Of a stretch of DNA of 64,000 nucleotides, positions 41,381 through 51,160 are shown one piece after another. The position numbers and the translations under genes are program-made. Origin of the DNA: Xanthomonas euroxanthea (GTDB taxonomy: Bacteria; Pseudomonadota; Gammaproteobacteria; Xanthomonadales; Xanthomonadaceae); the NCBI RefSeq assembly GCF_900476395.1, contig NZ_UIHB01000004.1, forward strand, positions 62,001-126,000, given 5' to 3'. Below the pieces are notes generated by a model. That model made no database searches, was not told the DNA's origin, and was given only the letters and a program-made list of their open reading frames with translations. The stretch's first letter is position 1; each line of letters opens with the position of its first letter.

Positions 41381-42550
41381 TCAGCCTCCGAAATCCAGCC
41401 GCGCATTCACCCAGGCCGCCACGATCGCGGCGGCCGCCTGCTCGGCCTGTTTCGCGGGCAGGCGCTTCTCGCGCACCAGCCATGCGGCAGTGTCGGCGCG
41501 CACCTTCGGTAGCAACGCGCGCACGGCCTTGCGCTGTGCCGCCGGCCAATCGCTGTCTTCCCCGGTCCAGGCGGCAATCGCCTTGTCCGGATCGTCGCCG
41601 TAGCGCTTGCGCAGTGCCGGGGTCAGGTATAGCAACGGCGACACCGACGCGCGTAGCGCGATGATTTTCCACTCCGCGTAACTGGCGTAGCGAATGGTGC
41701 CTGCGTCCTTGCCCAGGGCCTGGATCAACCCGTCGAAGCCGGCATCCAGCTGCTTCCAGCTGGCCAATGCAAACAGGCCGCCCGGCGGCTCGCAGATGGG
41801 CGCGAACCCGTCGCGGGTGGAGCCATACAGCGAGCCGAACGCCTCATATGCTGGCTCCCCCACTGTAGCGAAGATGAAGCAATGCACGTACGGGCGCTGA
41901 TCGCGGTCGTCGCGCTCGATCCACATCCGCAACAACGTCAGGATACGTTCCTGCGGCTGCATGGCAGGCACGCCCTCCACGTCGTCGAGCAGGGATGCGG
42001 CGAAGTCGTCGACCTTGCGCAGCGCCTTGCGTGCGCTTTCAAACCGCGCATCCGCCAATGCCGCATCCACGCCCGCAGCAGGAACGAACTGATGCAGATA
42101 CGCCAGCCACGCCGAGGCCAGCGGCGTGTCGTAGCCCTGCAACTGGCGCGCAGCGTCGGCAGGCGCAGTGGGAATCAAGGCGATGATGCGATCCAGCGCC
42201 TGTTGCTGCGCAACGAGCGCCTTGGCCAGCACATCGGCCCTGGCCTTCAATGTGCGTTGCAGGCAGTCATCCAGCTTGGCGTCCTGCGCGCAGGCATTGC
42301 GCTGCCGCAGCCAGGCGCGTTGCTGATCCCGCACGCCAGCGACCGTGTGCCGCGGCGTGGTGTCCACCAGCGCCCGATAGGACGCGTCGATCTGATCGTC
42401 CAGTGTGCCCAGCGCCGGCACCGCGCACAGCCGTTTTTCGACCGCGGTACCTGCCTGCTTGCAATCGAACGACGTCGCCCAGGCGCCGCCGGTGCCAAGC
42501 AACAGGGCGCCACCGATGAGCACGCGCAATACACCTGAGCGGGACATCAT
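41381..42550 (-). CDS. LprI/DUF1311-type periplasmic protein
   Basis: A 389-residue exported protein. The signal peptide (MMSRSGVLRVLIGGALLLGT) is cleaved near AWATSF. Residues 25-110 match the lysozyme-inhibitor LprI N-terminal (DUF1311) domain: FDCKQAGTAVEKRLC, LDDQIDASYRALV, QQRAWLRQRNACA and DDCLQ, with the conserved cysteines. The remaining 270 residues are not recognised. LprI of mycobacteria inhibits lysozyme; the function here is unproven. Its start overlaps the stop of the upstream NCS2 permease gene (ATGA), so the two are translated together. Confidence 0.85.
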   Translation of the reverse strand: MMSRSGVLRVLIGGALLLGTGGAWATSFDCKQAGTAVEKRLCAVPALGTLDDQIDASYRALVDTTPRHTVAGVRDQQRAWLRQRNACAQDAKLDDCLQRTLKARADVLAKALVAQQQALDRIIALIPTAPADAARQLQGYDTPLASAWLAYLHQFVPAAGVDAALADARFESARKALRKVDDFAASLLDDVEGVPAMQPQERILTLLRMWIERDDRDQRPYVHCFIFATVGEPAYEAFGSLYGSTRDGFAPICEPPGGLFALASWKQLDAGFDGLIQALGKDAGTIRYASYAEWKIIALRASVSPLLYLTPALRKRYGDDPDKAIAAWTGEDSDWPAAQRKAVRALLPKVRADTAAWLVREKRLPAKQAEQAAAAIVAAWVNARLDFGG

Positions 42551-44148
42551 TGCACCGTGTCCTTGCGTGCAGGCAACAACGAGAGCAGCAGCAGGGTCAC
42601 CGCCAGCGCGACATAGGCACCGACGAACTGCCAGCTGATCGCGCGCGCCAGGCCTTGCAGCGACCATGGCAGATAGATGCCACCGCGCGGGTCCACCGAA
42701 TGGATCAGGCCGAACAGCGTCAGCCCGGCGGCCACCAGCAGGAAGACCGCGCCGCGACGCAGCCGGCCATCGATCATCGCCACCACCGTGGCGATCCACA
42801 GCATTGCGGTGATGATGAAGCCGTTACCCAGCGCGAAGATCACCGCCAGCTCCGGCAGGCCGTGCCCATCGAGCTTGGTGGTGAGTGCGACCAGCTGCTC
42901 CGGCGGGATCCAGCCCGGCGCCTTGATGGTCAGCAGGTACGCCACCGACGGCAGAAAGCCCAGCACCATCGCGCCGGCATGTTGCCTGGGCGTGGCCTGG
43001 AACGCCTGCGTGGTGATGTCGATCGACACGTACACGATGATCGGTGCCAGCACCGCCAGCGGCAGCCACTGCACCAACCCGGAGATCACGCCGAGCATGC
43101 CGCCGATGCCGACGAACAGGCCGGTCAGCAGCGTGTAACCGGAGCGCGCGCCCATGTGCTTGTAGGCCGGCTGGCCGATGTACGGCGTGGTCTGCGCCAC
43201 CCCGCCGCAGACGCCGGCGACCAGCGTCGCCAAGGCTTCCACCAGCAGGATGTCGCGGGTGCGGTAGTCATCGCCCGCCGCGCGTGCGCTCTCGCTGACA
43301 TTGATGCCGCCCACCACCATCAACAAGCCGAATGGCAGCAACAACGGCAGGTATGCCACCGTGGCCGGCAGGCCGTCGATGAAGCCCAGGTTCGGCAGCG
43401 GCAACACGATCGTCGGCGGCGTGAACGCAGGCACGGCAAAGCCCGGCGCACCCAGGCCTGCCAGGCCCAGCCCGTAATACAACGCAGTGCCGATCACGAA
43501 CGCCACCAGCACGCCGGGCAACTTGGTCGGCAGCCGCCCCTTGGCCAGCAGCACGTACAGCAACAGGCCCAGGGTGACGAAGCCGGCCACCGGCGAGCGC
43601 AGGGTTTCCAGCAGCGGCAACAGGCCCATCAGCACCAGCGCGATGCCGGCGATCGAACCGAGCAAGGCCGCACGCGGCAGCGCGCGCGTGACCGCCTCGC
43701 CGACGAACGACAGCACCAGCTTGAGCAGGCCCATCACCACCAGCGAGGCCATGCCGAGTTTCCAGGTGGCGATGGCGGCCGCCTGCGGGTCCAGCCCCTG
43801 CGCCTTGAAGCCGACGAACGCCGGGCCCAGCACCAACAGCGCCATGCCGATGCTGGTCGGCGCATCCAGGCCCAGCGGCATCGCGGTGACGTCGTCGCGC
43901 CCGCTGCGTGCGGCCAGCCGCCGCGCCATCAGGGTGTAGAGCAGGTTGCCCACCAGCACGCCGAACGCGGTGCCGGGAAACATGCGCCCGAACACCACCT
44001 CGGCCGGGAACTGGAACATCCCGACCAGTGCCATCGCGATAAAGCCGAGGATGGAGAGATTGTCGACGACCAGGCCGAAGAAGCCATTGAGGTCGCCGGC
44101 GACGAACCAGCGCGGCGATGCCGCAGTACGCGAGGAAGGGGCCGACAT
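42547..44148 (-). CDS. NCS2-family permease
   Basis: A 533-residue inner-membrane transporter with about 12-14 hydrophobic segments, related to xanthine/uracil permeases. Recognisable stretches are GFFGLVVDNLSILGFIAMALVG near the start, SGRDDVTAMPLGLDAPTS, and GGVAQTTPYIGQPAYKHMGARSGYT, the position of the family's substrate-binding motif. ATG 44148 (MSAPSSRTAA) is used since the in-frame extension to 44256 is Arg-rich and non-membrane. The substrate is uncertain, probably a nucleobase-like anion. It is translationally coupled to the LprI-type gene downstream. Confidence 0.85.
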   Translation of the reverse strand: MSAPSSRTAASPRWFVAGDLNGFFGLVVDNLSILGFIAMALVGMFQFPAEVVFGRMFPGTAFGVLVGNLLYTLMARRLAARSGRDDVTAMPLGLDAPTSIGMALLVLGPAFVGFKAQGLDPQAAAIATWKLGMASLVVMGLLKLVLSFVGEAVTRALPRAALLGSIAGIALVLMGLLPLLETLRSPVAGFVTLGLLLYVLLAKGRLPTKLPGVLVAFVIGTALYYGLGLAGLGAPGFAVPAFTPPTIVLPLPNLGFIDGLPATVAYLPLLLPFGLLMVVGGINVSESARAAGDDYRTRDILLVEALATLVAGVCGGVAQTTPYIGQPAYKHMGARSGYTLLTGLFVGIGGMLGVISGLVQWLPLAVLAPIIVYVSIDITTQAFQATPRQHAGAMVLGFLPSVAYLLTIKAPGWIPPEQLVALTTKLDGHGLPELAVIFALGNGFIITAMLWIATVVAMIDGRLRRGAVFLLVAAGLTLFGLIHSVDPRGGIYLPWSLQGLARAISWQFVGAYVALAVTLLLLSLLPARKDTVQ

Positions 44149-44284
44149 GGGAGCCAGGAAGCGTGGGGATCGGCCGATGGTAGCCGCTGCTCCGCACGTG
44201 CGACAGCGGCGCGGTGGATCAGAGCGTGTCGCCGCGATTGCGCCGGTCTGTTCCATGCCAGGCGGCTGCGTGGCAGCAACGGCC

Positions 44285-45157
44285 CTACTTCATCGCCGCA
44301 GCAACCTCGATCCAGCCGACGATGTCGCCACGGTCGGCACTGCGATAGCGCACCTGCACGCGCGTGGCGTCGGCGCTGACATCCAGCGCATCGGCCCGAT
44401 CGCCCTGCACCAGGTAGCGCTTGGTGCTGGTCGCCGAAGGTGTGGCGTACAGCGGCAGACGCGCCACCTGCACGTGCAACTGCACCGGCATCGGCGCGTC
44501 CAGCGTGGTACCGATCGCGCTGGACACCCGCACCCCACGCGCGTCGTAGCGCGGCCATACCGACAGCGGCATGCCATCGTCGCTGCCCGGATCCAGCAAG
44601 GTCTGGATCTGCGGCGAAGCGATCGGCTGCTGCGTCGTGGCCACATACAGCCGCCCATCGGCCGCGTAGCGATACACGTCGGCGTACCACATCGGCCCGC
44701 TGCGGCAGGAGCTGGTCAAGCTGCGCTGCTGCCTGTCGGGCGTCAGGTTGAACAAGCCTTCGCACTGCACCGCCGGGCGTGTGGGCGGGATCAGCGCACG
44801 AAACCGGCGTTGTGCCGGATCGAACACGAACACCAGCACCGCCTCGTTGACCTGGCCGAGCATCGCCGACACCGCCAGGTCAGGATGTCCGTCGAAGTTG
44901 TAGTCGTCGCTGTCCACGCCGGCGCCGCCTTCGCCGTCGTCCACATTCGCGTCGAGCCATTGCTCCTTGCCGCCCGGGGCGAACACCACATGCAGGCGTT
45001 CGCCGACCAGCGTGGCAGTGGCATGCGTGTGCGCGTCGATCGTCACCTGCACGCTGGCATCGCGTGCCGCGGCCGCGAACGACAGGCCGAAGAGCGCCGT
45101 CGACAACCACACGCCGGCTGCGCGCACATGCAGACGGCGCAGATGTTCAAGGCGCAT
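44285..45157 (-). CDS. XAC2610-related periplasmic protein
   Basis: A 290-residue exported protein (signal MRLEHLRRLHVRAAGVWL to FAAAARD). The core DSDDYNFDGHPDLAVSAMLGQ and VFVFDPAQRRFRAL match the XAC2610-related family. XAC2610 of X. citri is known as the immunity partner of a secreted lysozyme-like effector and structurally resembles lysozyme inhibitors. A C-terminal part (DIVGWIEVAAAMK) looks SH3-like. ATG 45157 gives a signal peptide; upstream in-frame starts at 45226 and 45301 do not. No effector gene is adjacent. The family call is from memory of its motifs. Confidence 0.75.
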   Translation of the reverse strand: MRLEHLRRLHVRAAGVWLSTALFGLSFAAAARDASVQVTIDAHTHATATLVGERLHVVFAPGGKEQWLDANVDDGEGGAGVDSDDYNFDGHPDLAVSAMLGQVNEAVLVFVFDPAQRRFRALIPPTRPAVQCEGLFNLTPDRQQRSLTSSCRSGPMWYADVYRYAADGRLYVATTQQPIASPQIQTLLDPGSDDGMPLSVWPRYDARGVRVSSAIGTTLDAPMPVQLHVQVARLPLYATPSATSTKRYLVQGDRADALDVSADATRVQVRYRSADRGDIVGWIEVAAAMK

Positions 45158-45311
45158 GGCCACCCGGTCTGGCAGCTCACCCAGTACGAAGCTGCCCGCT
45201 GTAAAGGCACTGATGTGGCGCATCATTGCACCGCACGCGCAGCATTCGCCGGTGCCGCTGCCCACGCCGCGGTCGCACCGCAGGTACGGCGGCCGCGCCA
45301 AGCGGCACCAC

Positions 45312-45785
45312 TCAGAACGACACCTCCACCGCCTGCCGCGACCACAGCACCGACTGGTGCCCGGTGGCCTGCTTCCAGGCCAGGCGGATCGCCTCGATGT
45401 CGTTGCGCCGCTGCGGGGTGTCCTCGTGCAGGATCACCAGCACCTTGGTGCCCAGCCGGTTCGGCTCCTTGGCACCGCGAAACAGCCACTGGCCGTAGGC
45501 ATCGAACACGGTCAGCCCGTCCGGGAAGCGCGGGGTCACTTCCTTGTCCAGGAACGCGCGCCATTGCGTGTCGTCGATGGTGCGGGTCTGCGGGCGATCG
45601 GCCGGGCCGGTCTCCTCGCCCACACCGAAGTACAGCTCGCTGCGCACCCAACCGTGCGCCGTCGCCGGCCGCGCCGCATCGCCTTGCAGGCTGGCAGTGG
45701 TCGACCCCGGCGCGCCGCCGGGGGTGGTGGCGCAGGCGGACAGCGCCAGCGTGGCGGCAAGCAGGCAGGACGGCAGCAACTTCAT
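45312..45785 (-). CDS. DUF3574-type lipoprotein
   Basis: A 157-residue predicted lipoprotein. The signal MKLLPSCLLAATLALSAC ends in a lipobox (LSAC), giving a lipidated Cys at residue 18. The mature part WVRSELYFGVGEETG, DTQWRAFLDKEVTPRFPDGLTVFDAYGQW and VLVILHED is typical of DUF3574 proteins, whose function is unknown. An in-frame ATG at 45797 adds four residues (MEKS) and is possible. It lies 155 bases before the XAC2610-related gene on the same strand and divergent from the TBDR at 46013. Confidence 0.85.
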   Translation of the reverse strand: MKLLPSCLLAATLALSACATTPGGAPGSTTASLQGDAARPATAHGWVRSELYFGVGEETGPADRPQTRTIDDTQWRAFLDKEVTPRFPDGLTVFDAYGQWLFRGAKEPNRLGTKVLVILHEDTPQRRNDIEAIRLAWKQATGHQSVLWSRQAVEVSF

Positions 45786-46012
45786 CGACTTCTCCACAAC
45801 GGGTACGGTTACGACGGATCGGGGGCAGGCTCATGCAGGGCCGGCATCAGCTGATGCCGGCGTGCGCGCACTGTGCCATCTCGCACGCGCCTGAACAACG
45901 CGATAATATCTCTCTATCCGGATGAATGTGGACGATCCGAACCCCTTTGCGCCCTGCCCGGCCGGATGCCGACCGCGCGGCGCGTTCGCAGTTGCTGTTG
46001 CAGGAGAGAGAC

Positions 46013-48448
46013 ATGACCCGCCCCACCCTTTCGGCCATCGGCCTGGCCGTCGCCGCCGCGTTGAGCGCCAATGCACAGGCCCAGCAGGCCGCCCCCGGCG
46101 CCACCACGCTGGACACCGTGATCGTCACCGGCACCCGCGCCAGCGACCGCACCGTGCTGGAATCGACCGTCCCGGTGGACGTGCTCACGGCCGAGGACAT
46201 CCGCAAGGCCGGCGTGGTCAATGGCGAGCTCGGTAGCGCGCTGCAGGCATTGCTGCCCTCGTTCAACTTCCCGCGCCAGTCCAACTCCGGCGGCGCCGAC
46301 CATATCCGCGCCGCGCAGCTGCGCGGCCTCTCGCCCGACCAGGTGCTGGTGCTGGTCAACGGCAAGCGCCGCCACACCTCGGCGCTGGTCAATACCGACA
46401 GCAAGATCGGCAAGGGCACCACGCCGGTGGATTTCAATTCCATCCCGATCAATGCGATCAAGCGCATCGAAGTGCTGCGCGACGGTGCCGGCGCGCAATA
46501 CGGCTCGGATGCGATCGCCGGCGTCATCAACGTGATCCTGGACGACAACCCCGAGCGCGGCGAGCTGGAAGCCAGCTTCGGCGCCTACAACACCGATGTG
46601 GAGCCGATCAACCGTCGTGTCACCGATGGCCAGACCAGCTACGCCAGCGCCAAGGTCGGCACGCTGCTCGGCGATGACGGCGGCTTCTTCAAGGTCGGCC
46701 TGGAGCTGAAGAATCGCGAAGCGACCAATCGCGCCGGCTTCGACCAGATTCCACCGTTCGAAGAACAGACCCCGGCCAACCTGGCCCTGGCCGGCCGCCG
46801 CAACTACGTGCTCGGCGATGGCGCCACCAAGGGCCTGAACGCCTGGCTCAACACCAAGGTCCCCTTCAGCGCCAACGGCGAGTTCTACGCCTTCGGCACC
46901 TACAACCAGCGCGACACCGAAGGCGCCAACTACTTCCGTTACCCGGATGGCAGCGCCAACTGGCGCGAGATCTACCCCAACGGCTACCGTCCGATTTCCG
47001 AAGGCGAGAATCGCGATCTGCAGATCGTCGCCGGCGCCCGTGGGCAGCTCGGCGACTGGGACTACGACGCCAGCGTCAACTACGGCCGCAACGACTTCAC
47101 CTACCGGCTGCGCAATTCGCTCAACGCCTCGCTCGGCCCCGGCAGCACCACGCGCTTCAAGACCGGCGATTTCGCCTTCGCGCAGACCGTGGGCAACCTG
47201 GATCTAACCCGCGTGTTCGATGCGGCCGGCGCCACCCATACCTTCGGCACCGGCGCCGAATTCCGCCGCGAGCAATACCGCACCCATGCCGGCGACCCGG
47301 CCAGCTATGCGGCCGGCCCGTTCACCGATCGCCCCACCGGCTCGCAGGCCGGCGGCGGCCTGAGCCCGCAGGACGAGGCCGACCTGTCGCGCAACGTGGC
47401 CAGCGCCTATGCCAACGTGTCCAGCCAGTTCGGCGACAAGTTCTCCACCGACCTGGCCGGCCGCTACGAGCATTACCAGGATTTCGGCAGCCAATGGACC
47501 GGCAAGCTGGCCGCGCGCTATGCCTTCGCCCCGGCATTCGCGCTGCGCGGGGCGGTCTCCAACAACGTGCGTGCGCCCTCGCTCAGCCAGATCGGCTACG
47601 AAGCCACGTCCACCGGTTATGACGCGGCCGGTCGCCTGACCCAGGGCCGCCTGCTGTCGGTCTACAACCCGATCGCCCGCGCGCTCGGCGCCACCGACCT
47701 GAAGCCGGAAAAATCACTCAACTACAGCCTGGGCTTCACCAGCCAGCTGGGCGATCACTTCGACCTGTCGCTGGACTTCTTCCAGATCGACATCGACGAC
47801 CGCATCGCGCTGTCCGAAGACATCACCGGCACCGCGCTGACGGACTTCGTGCAGCAGAACTTCGGCGTCAGCGGTGTGCAGAGCGCCAGCTACTTCCTCA
47901 ACGCCGCCGACACCCGCACCCGCGGCGCCGAGCTGGTCGGCAACTGGCGCCAGTACGCCTTCGGCGGCGACCTGCTGCTGACCGGTACCTACAGCTACGC
48001 CAAGACCGAGTTGAAGAACGTCATCGGCACCCCGGTGCAGTTGCTCGCGCTGGACCCGGACTACGTGCTGTTCGGCATCGAAGAGAGCAACACGCTCACC
48101 GATGCGGCGCCGCGCACACGCGCCGCGCTGGCCGCCAACTGGAACAACGAGCACTGGAACCTGCAGACCCGCATCAACCGCTACGGCAGCGCGACGCGCG
48201 TGTTCGACTTCGGCGGCGGCTTCGTGCCACGCCAGACCTACGGCGCGGAATGGCAGCTGGACCTGGAAGCCGAGTACCACCTGGGCACGCAATGGACGCT
48301 GGCGATTGGCGGCCAGAACATTCTGGATAACTACTCGGACCGTTCCATCGACGACATCGCCTACTTCGGCAACCTGCCCTACGACGTGCTCTCGCCGATC
48401 GGCAGCAACGGCGCGTACTGGTACGGGCGGGTGCGCTACACCTTCTGA
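46013..48448 (+). CDS. TonB-dependent receptor, fourth member of the left-end subfamily
   Basis: An 811-residue TBDR with signal peptide MTRPTLSAIGLAVAAALSAN (cleavage near AQAQQ) and LDTVIVTGTRASDRTV as TonB-box region. The plug has RGLSPDQVLVLVNGKRRH and RIEVLRDGAGAQYGSDAIAG, and the barrel ends in YWYGRVRYTF. These motifs are shared with the tandem receptors at 1474 and 4175, more than 39 kb away. CAGGAGAGAGAC is a strong Shine-Dalgarno before ATG 46013. The substrate is unknown. Confidence 0.95.
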   Translation: MTRPTLSAIGLAVAAALSANAQAQQAAPGATTLDTVIVTGTRASDRTVLESTVPVDVLTAEDIRKAGVVNGELGSALQALLPSFNFPRQSNSGGADHIRAAQLRGLSPDQVLVLVNGKRRHTSALVNTDSKIGKGTTPVDFNSIPINAIKRIEVLRDGAGAQYGSDAIAGVINVILDDNPERGELEASFGAYNTDVEPINRRVTDGQTSYASAKVGTLLGDDGGFFKVGLELKNREATNRAGFDQIPPFEEQTPANLALAGRRNYVLGDGATKGLNAWLNTKVPFSANGEFYAFGTYNQRDTEGANYFRYPDGSANWREIYPNGYRPISEGENRDLQIVAGARGQLGDWDYDASVNYGRNDFTYRLRNSLNASLGPGSTTRFKTGDFAFAQTVGNLDLTRVFDAAGATHTFGTGAEFRREQYRTHAGDPASYAAGPFTDRPTGSQAGGGLSPQDEADLSRNVASAYANVSSQFGDKFSTDLAGRYEHYQDFGSQWTGKLAARYAFAPAFALRGAVSNNVRAPSLSQIGYEATSTGYDAAGRLTQGRLLSVYNPIARALGATDLKPEKSLNYSLGFTSQLGDHFDLSLDFFQIDIDDRIALSEDITGTALTDFVQQNFGVSGVQSASYFLNAADTRTRGAELVGNWRQYAFGGDLLLTGTYSYAKTELKNVIGTPVQLLALDPDYVLFGIEESNTLTDAAPRTRAALAANWNNEHWNLQTRINRYGSATRVFDFGGGFVPRQTYGAEWQLDLEAEYHLGTQWTLAIGGQNILDNYSDRSIDDIAYFGNLPYDVLSPIGSNGAYWYGRVRYTF

Positions 48449-48535
48449 CGCCGGGATTGGCGGATTGGGGATTGGGGGATTGGCAAGGGCGACTAGGCGC
48501 CAATCCCCACTCCCGAATCCCCAATCCCCGCTGTT
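48449..48535. repeat. GGGATTGG / CCAATCCC inverted repeat patch
   Basis: After the TBDR stop there are several GGATTGG/GGGATTGGGG units followed by CCAATCCCC / CCCGAATCCCC units in the other sense, able to fold on each other. The same sequence family appears at 55646-55850. It may act as a transcript 3' end for the TBDR. Confidence 0.65.
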
Positions 48536-48576
48536 GCATAACCTGAATATCACATCGCTTTGCGCACACTAGCGCG

Positions 48577-49335
48577 ATGGCAGACGTGCACTCCCCCCTT
48601 CCGTCGCCGCCATTGCTGGACGATGCCTGTGCATTGTTTCTGGACGTGGACGGTACCCTCATCGACTTTGCCGACAGCCCCGAGGCTGTGCGGCTCCTGC
48701 CCGAGGTCCGCGCGGCCATCGGCCAGCTGAGCGAGCGCCTGCATGGCGCAGTGGCACTGGTCAGCGGACGACCGCTGTCGCAACTGGACGCCCTGTTCGC
48801 GCCGTTGCTGCTCCCGGCCGCCGGCCTGCACGGACACGAACTTCGCAGCGACATCGCTGCGCGCGCGGCAATGCCGCAGGACACCTCCGAGTGGCTGCAT
48901 GGCCTGCACCAACGCGCCGCCGCACTCACGCACCGGCACCCTGGTGTGCTGGTCGAAGACAAAGGCGTCAGCGTCGCGCTGCACTGGCGCGCGCAACCGC
49001 TCGCCGGCCCCGAGGTGCTCGCCTTCGCGCAGCAGGAAATCGCCCAGCTTTCCGGCTATCGCCTGCAACCGGGCGACCACGTGGTCGAATTCGTGCCCGA
49101 AGGCAGCAACAAGGGCCTGGCGGTCGAACAGCTGATGCAGCACGGCGCATTCGCCGGCCGCACGCCGGTGTTCGTTGGCGATGACCTCACCGACGAATTC
49201 GGCTTCGAAGCGGCCAATCGTCTCGGCGGCTGGAGCGTGCTGGTCGGCGATCGCGCCCAGACCAGCGCGCGCTTCAGCGTCGACGGTACCGCCGATGTGC
49301 ATGCGTGGCTGCAACGCAACGCGCGCCAGGCGTGA
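48577..49335 (+). CDS. otsB: Trehalose-6-phosphate phosphatase
   Basis: A 252-residue HAD-superfamily phosphatase that converts trehalose 6-phosphate to trehalose. HAD motif I is FLDVDGTLIDF with the nucleophilic Asp, motif II VSGRPLSQLDALF, and motif IV VGDDLTDEFGFEAAN. HELRSDI and HVVEFVPEGSNKGLAVEQL are typical of OtsB. It heads a three-gene trehalose unit and is followed after 46 bases by the GH15 gene. Confidence 0.95.
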   Translation: MADVHSPLPSPPLLDDACALFLDVDGTLIDFADSPEAVRLLPEVRAAIGQLSERLHGAVALVSGRPLSQLDALFAPLLLPAAGLHGHELRSDIAARAAMPQDTSEWLHGLHQRAAALTHRHPGVLVEDKGVSVALHWRAQPLAGPEVLAFAQQEIAQLSGYRLQPGDHVVEFVPEGSNKGLAVEQLMQHGAFAGRTPVFVGDDLTDEFGFEAANRLGGWSVLVGDRAQTSARFSVDGTADVHAWLQRNARQA

Positions 49336-49381
49336 GCGCGGCGCGCTTCCCTCTTCTCTTCAAAAGGATCGTTCGCACTCC

Positions 49382-51160
49382 ATGACCGAGCCAAACCTGG
49401 ATCTGGGCGTCATCGGCAACTGCAGCTTTGGGGCATTGGTCGATCGGCAGGCGCGTGTGGTGTGGAGTTGCCTGCCGGCCTTCGACGGCGACCCGGCATT
49501 CTGTTCGCTGCTCTCGCCCAAGGGCGAAGGCGGCGACTTCGCGGTGGAGCTGGAAGACTTCGCCAGCAGCGAGCAACACTACCTACCCAATACCGCCGTG
49601 CTGCGTACCGTGTTGCGCGACAGCCACGGCGGCGAAGTGGAAGTCATCGACTTCGCGCCGCGCTGGCGCAACAACGGGCGCTTCTATCGGCCCGTCAGCA
49701 TCATCCGGCAGATCCGCCCGCTGGCCGGCAACCCGCGCATCATCGTGCGTGCGCGCCCGCTGGCCGACTGGGGTGGCCGCAGCCCGGAGACCACCTGGGG
49801 CAGCAACCACATCCGCTGGGTGCTGCCCGAGTTCACCCTGCGCCTGACCACCGATGTGCCGGTCCGCTTCGTGCGCGACGGCCTGCCGTTCGTGCTCAGC
49901 CACCCGGTCAACCTGGTGCTGGGCGTGGACGAATCGCTGACCCGCTCGCTCACCGGTTATGTGCAGGAAGCGCAGGAACGTACCGAGGAATACTGGCGCG
50001 AATGGGTGCGCTACCTGTCGATTCCCCTGGACTGGCAGGAAGCGGTGATCCGCAGTGCGATCACGCTCAAGCTGTGCCAGTACGAGGACAGCGGCGCCAT
50101 CATTGCGGCGATGACCACCTCGATCCCGGAGGCGCCCAACACCCCGCGCAACTGGGATTACCGCTATTGCTGGTTGCGCGATGCTGCGTTCGTGGTGCGC
50201 GCGCTCAATCGCTTGGGCGCCACGCGCACGATGGAGCAGTTCATCGGCTACATCTTCAACATCGCCACCGCCGACGGCACGCTGCAGCCGCTGTACGGCG
50301 TCGGTTTCGAATCGCAGCTGGAAGAGCACGAAGTCGAGACGATGGACGGCTATCGCGGCATGGGCCCGGTACGGCGCGGCAACCTGGCCTGGATCCAGCA
50401 GCAGCACGACGTCTATGGCAGCGTGGTGCTGGCATCCACGCAGCTGTTCTTCGATCTGCGCCTGAAGGATCAGGGCGATGCGGATACCTTCCGCCGCCTG
50501 GAGCCGCTGGGTGAGCGCGCGTTCGCGCTGCATGACGTGCCCGACGCCGGCCTGTGGGAATTCCGCGGACGCGCCGAAGTGCATACCTACACCGCTGCGA
50601 TGTGCTGGGCTGCCTGCGACCGGCTGTCCAAGATCGCCGACCGGCTGGTGCTGCCCGAGCGCAGCGTGTACTGGCGCGAGCGCGCCGACACCATCCGCGC
50701 ACGCGTGCTGAGCGAGGCATGGAGCGAGGAACGTGGTCATTTCACCGATACGCTGGGCGGCCATCGCCTGGATGCATCGCTGTTGCTGCTGGCCGATATC
50801 GGCATCGTCGCCAACGACGACAGCCGCTTCGTGCGCACGGTCGAAGCCGTCGGCCGTGTACTCAAGCATGGCGATGCGCTGTACCGCTACATCGCACCGG
50901 ATGACTTCGGTGAGCCGGAAACCAGCTTCACCATCTGCACGTTCTGGTACATCGACGCGCTGGCCGCGATCGGTCGCAAGGAGGAGGCGCGTGAATTGTT
51001 CGAGCGCATCCTCTCGCGCCGCAATCACCTCGGCTTGCTGTCCGAGGATCTATCGTTCGAAGACGGCGAAGCCTGGGGGAACTTCCCCCAGACCTATTCG
51101 CATGTGGGTTTGATCATCGCAGCGATGCGCTTGTCGCGCAGCTGGCAGGAGGCGTCATGA
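49382..51160 (+). CDS. Glycoside hydrolase family 15 protein (trehalase/glucoamylase-like)
   Basis: A 592-residue cytoplasmic GH15-type enzyme with no signal peptide. Features are an N-terminal beta domain (DLGVIGNCSFGALVDRQARVVW, LSPKGEGGDFAVEL) and a catalytic (alpha/alpha)6 barrel with NWDYRYCWLRDAAFVVRAL. Bacterial relatives of this length include trehalases and glucoamylases, and the location between otsB and otsA favours action on trehalose or a related glucan. ATG 49382 lies at the domain start; the frame is open to 49175 but that part is otsB shadow. Its stop overlaps otsA by ATGA. Confidence 0.92.
   Translation: MTEPNLDLGVIGNCSFGALVDRQARVVWSCLPAFDGDPAFCSLLSPKGEGGDFAVELEDFASSEQHYLPNTAVLRTVLRDSHGGEVEVIDFAPRWRNNGRFYRPVSIIRQIRPLAGNPRIIVRARPLADWGGRSPETTWGSNHIRWVLPEFTLRLTTDVPVRFVRDGLPFVLSHPVNLVLGVDESLTRSLTGYVQEAQERTEEYWREWVRYLSIPLDWQEAVIRSAITLKLCQYEDSGAIIAAMTTSIPEAPNTPRNWDYRYCWLRDAAFVVRALNRLGATRTMEQFIGYIFNIATADGTLQPLYGVGFESQLEEHEVETMDGYRGMGPVRRGNLAWIQQQHDVYGSVVLASTQLFFDLRLKDQGDADTFRRLEPLGERAFALHDVPDAGLWEFRGRAEVHTYTAAMCWAACDRLSKIADRLVLPERSVYWRERADTIRARVLSEAWSEERGHFTDTLGGHRLDASLLLLADIGIVANDDSRFVRTVEAVGRVLKHGDALYRYIAPDDFGEPETSFTICTFWYIDALAAIGRKEEARELFERILSRRNHLGLLSEDLSFEDGEAWGNFPQTYSHVGLIIAAMRLSRSWQEAS

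Noticed and set aside
40862-41512. ORF with an (Ala-Leu)n run
   Set aside because: The run is a translation of the GCTTTG hexamer repeat and the rest covers the palindromic element; there is no signal peptide, homology or ribosome binding site.
45901-45920. CGATAATATCTCTCTATC as a Fur box before the TBDR at 46013
   Set aside because: Only the first GATAAT half fits the 19-bp consensus; the other half and the central dyad do not.
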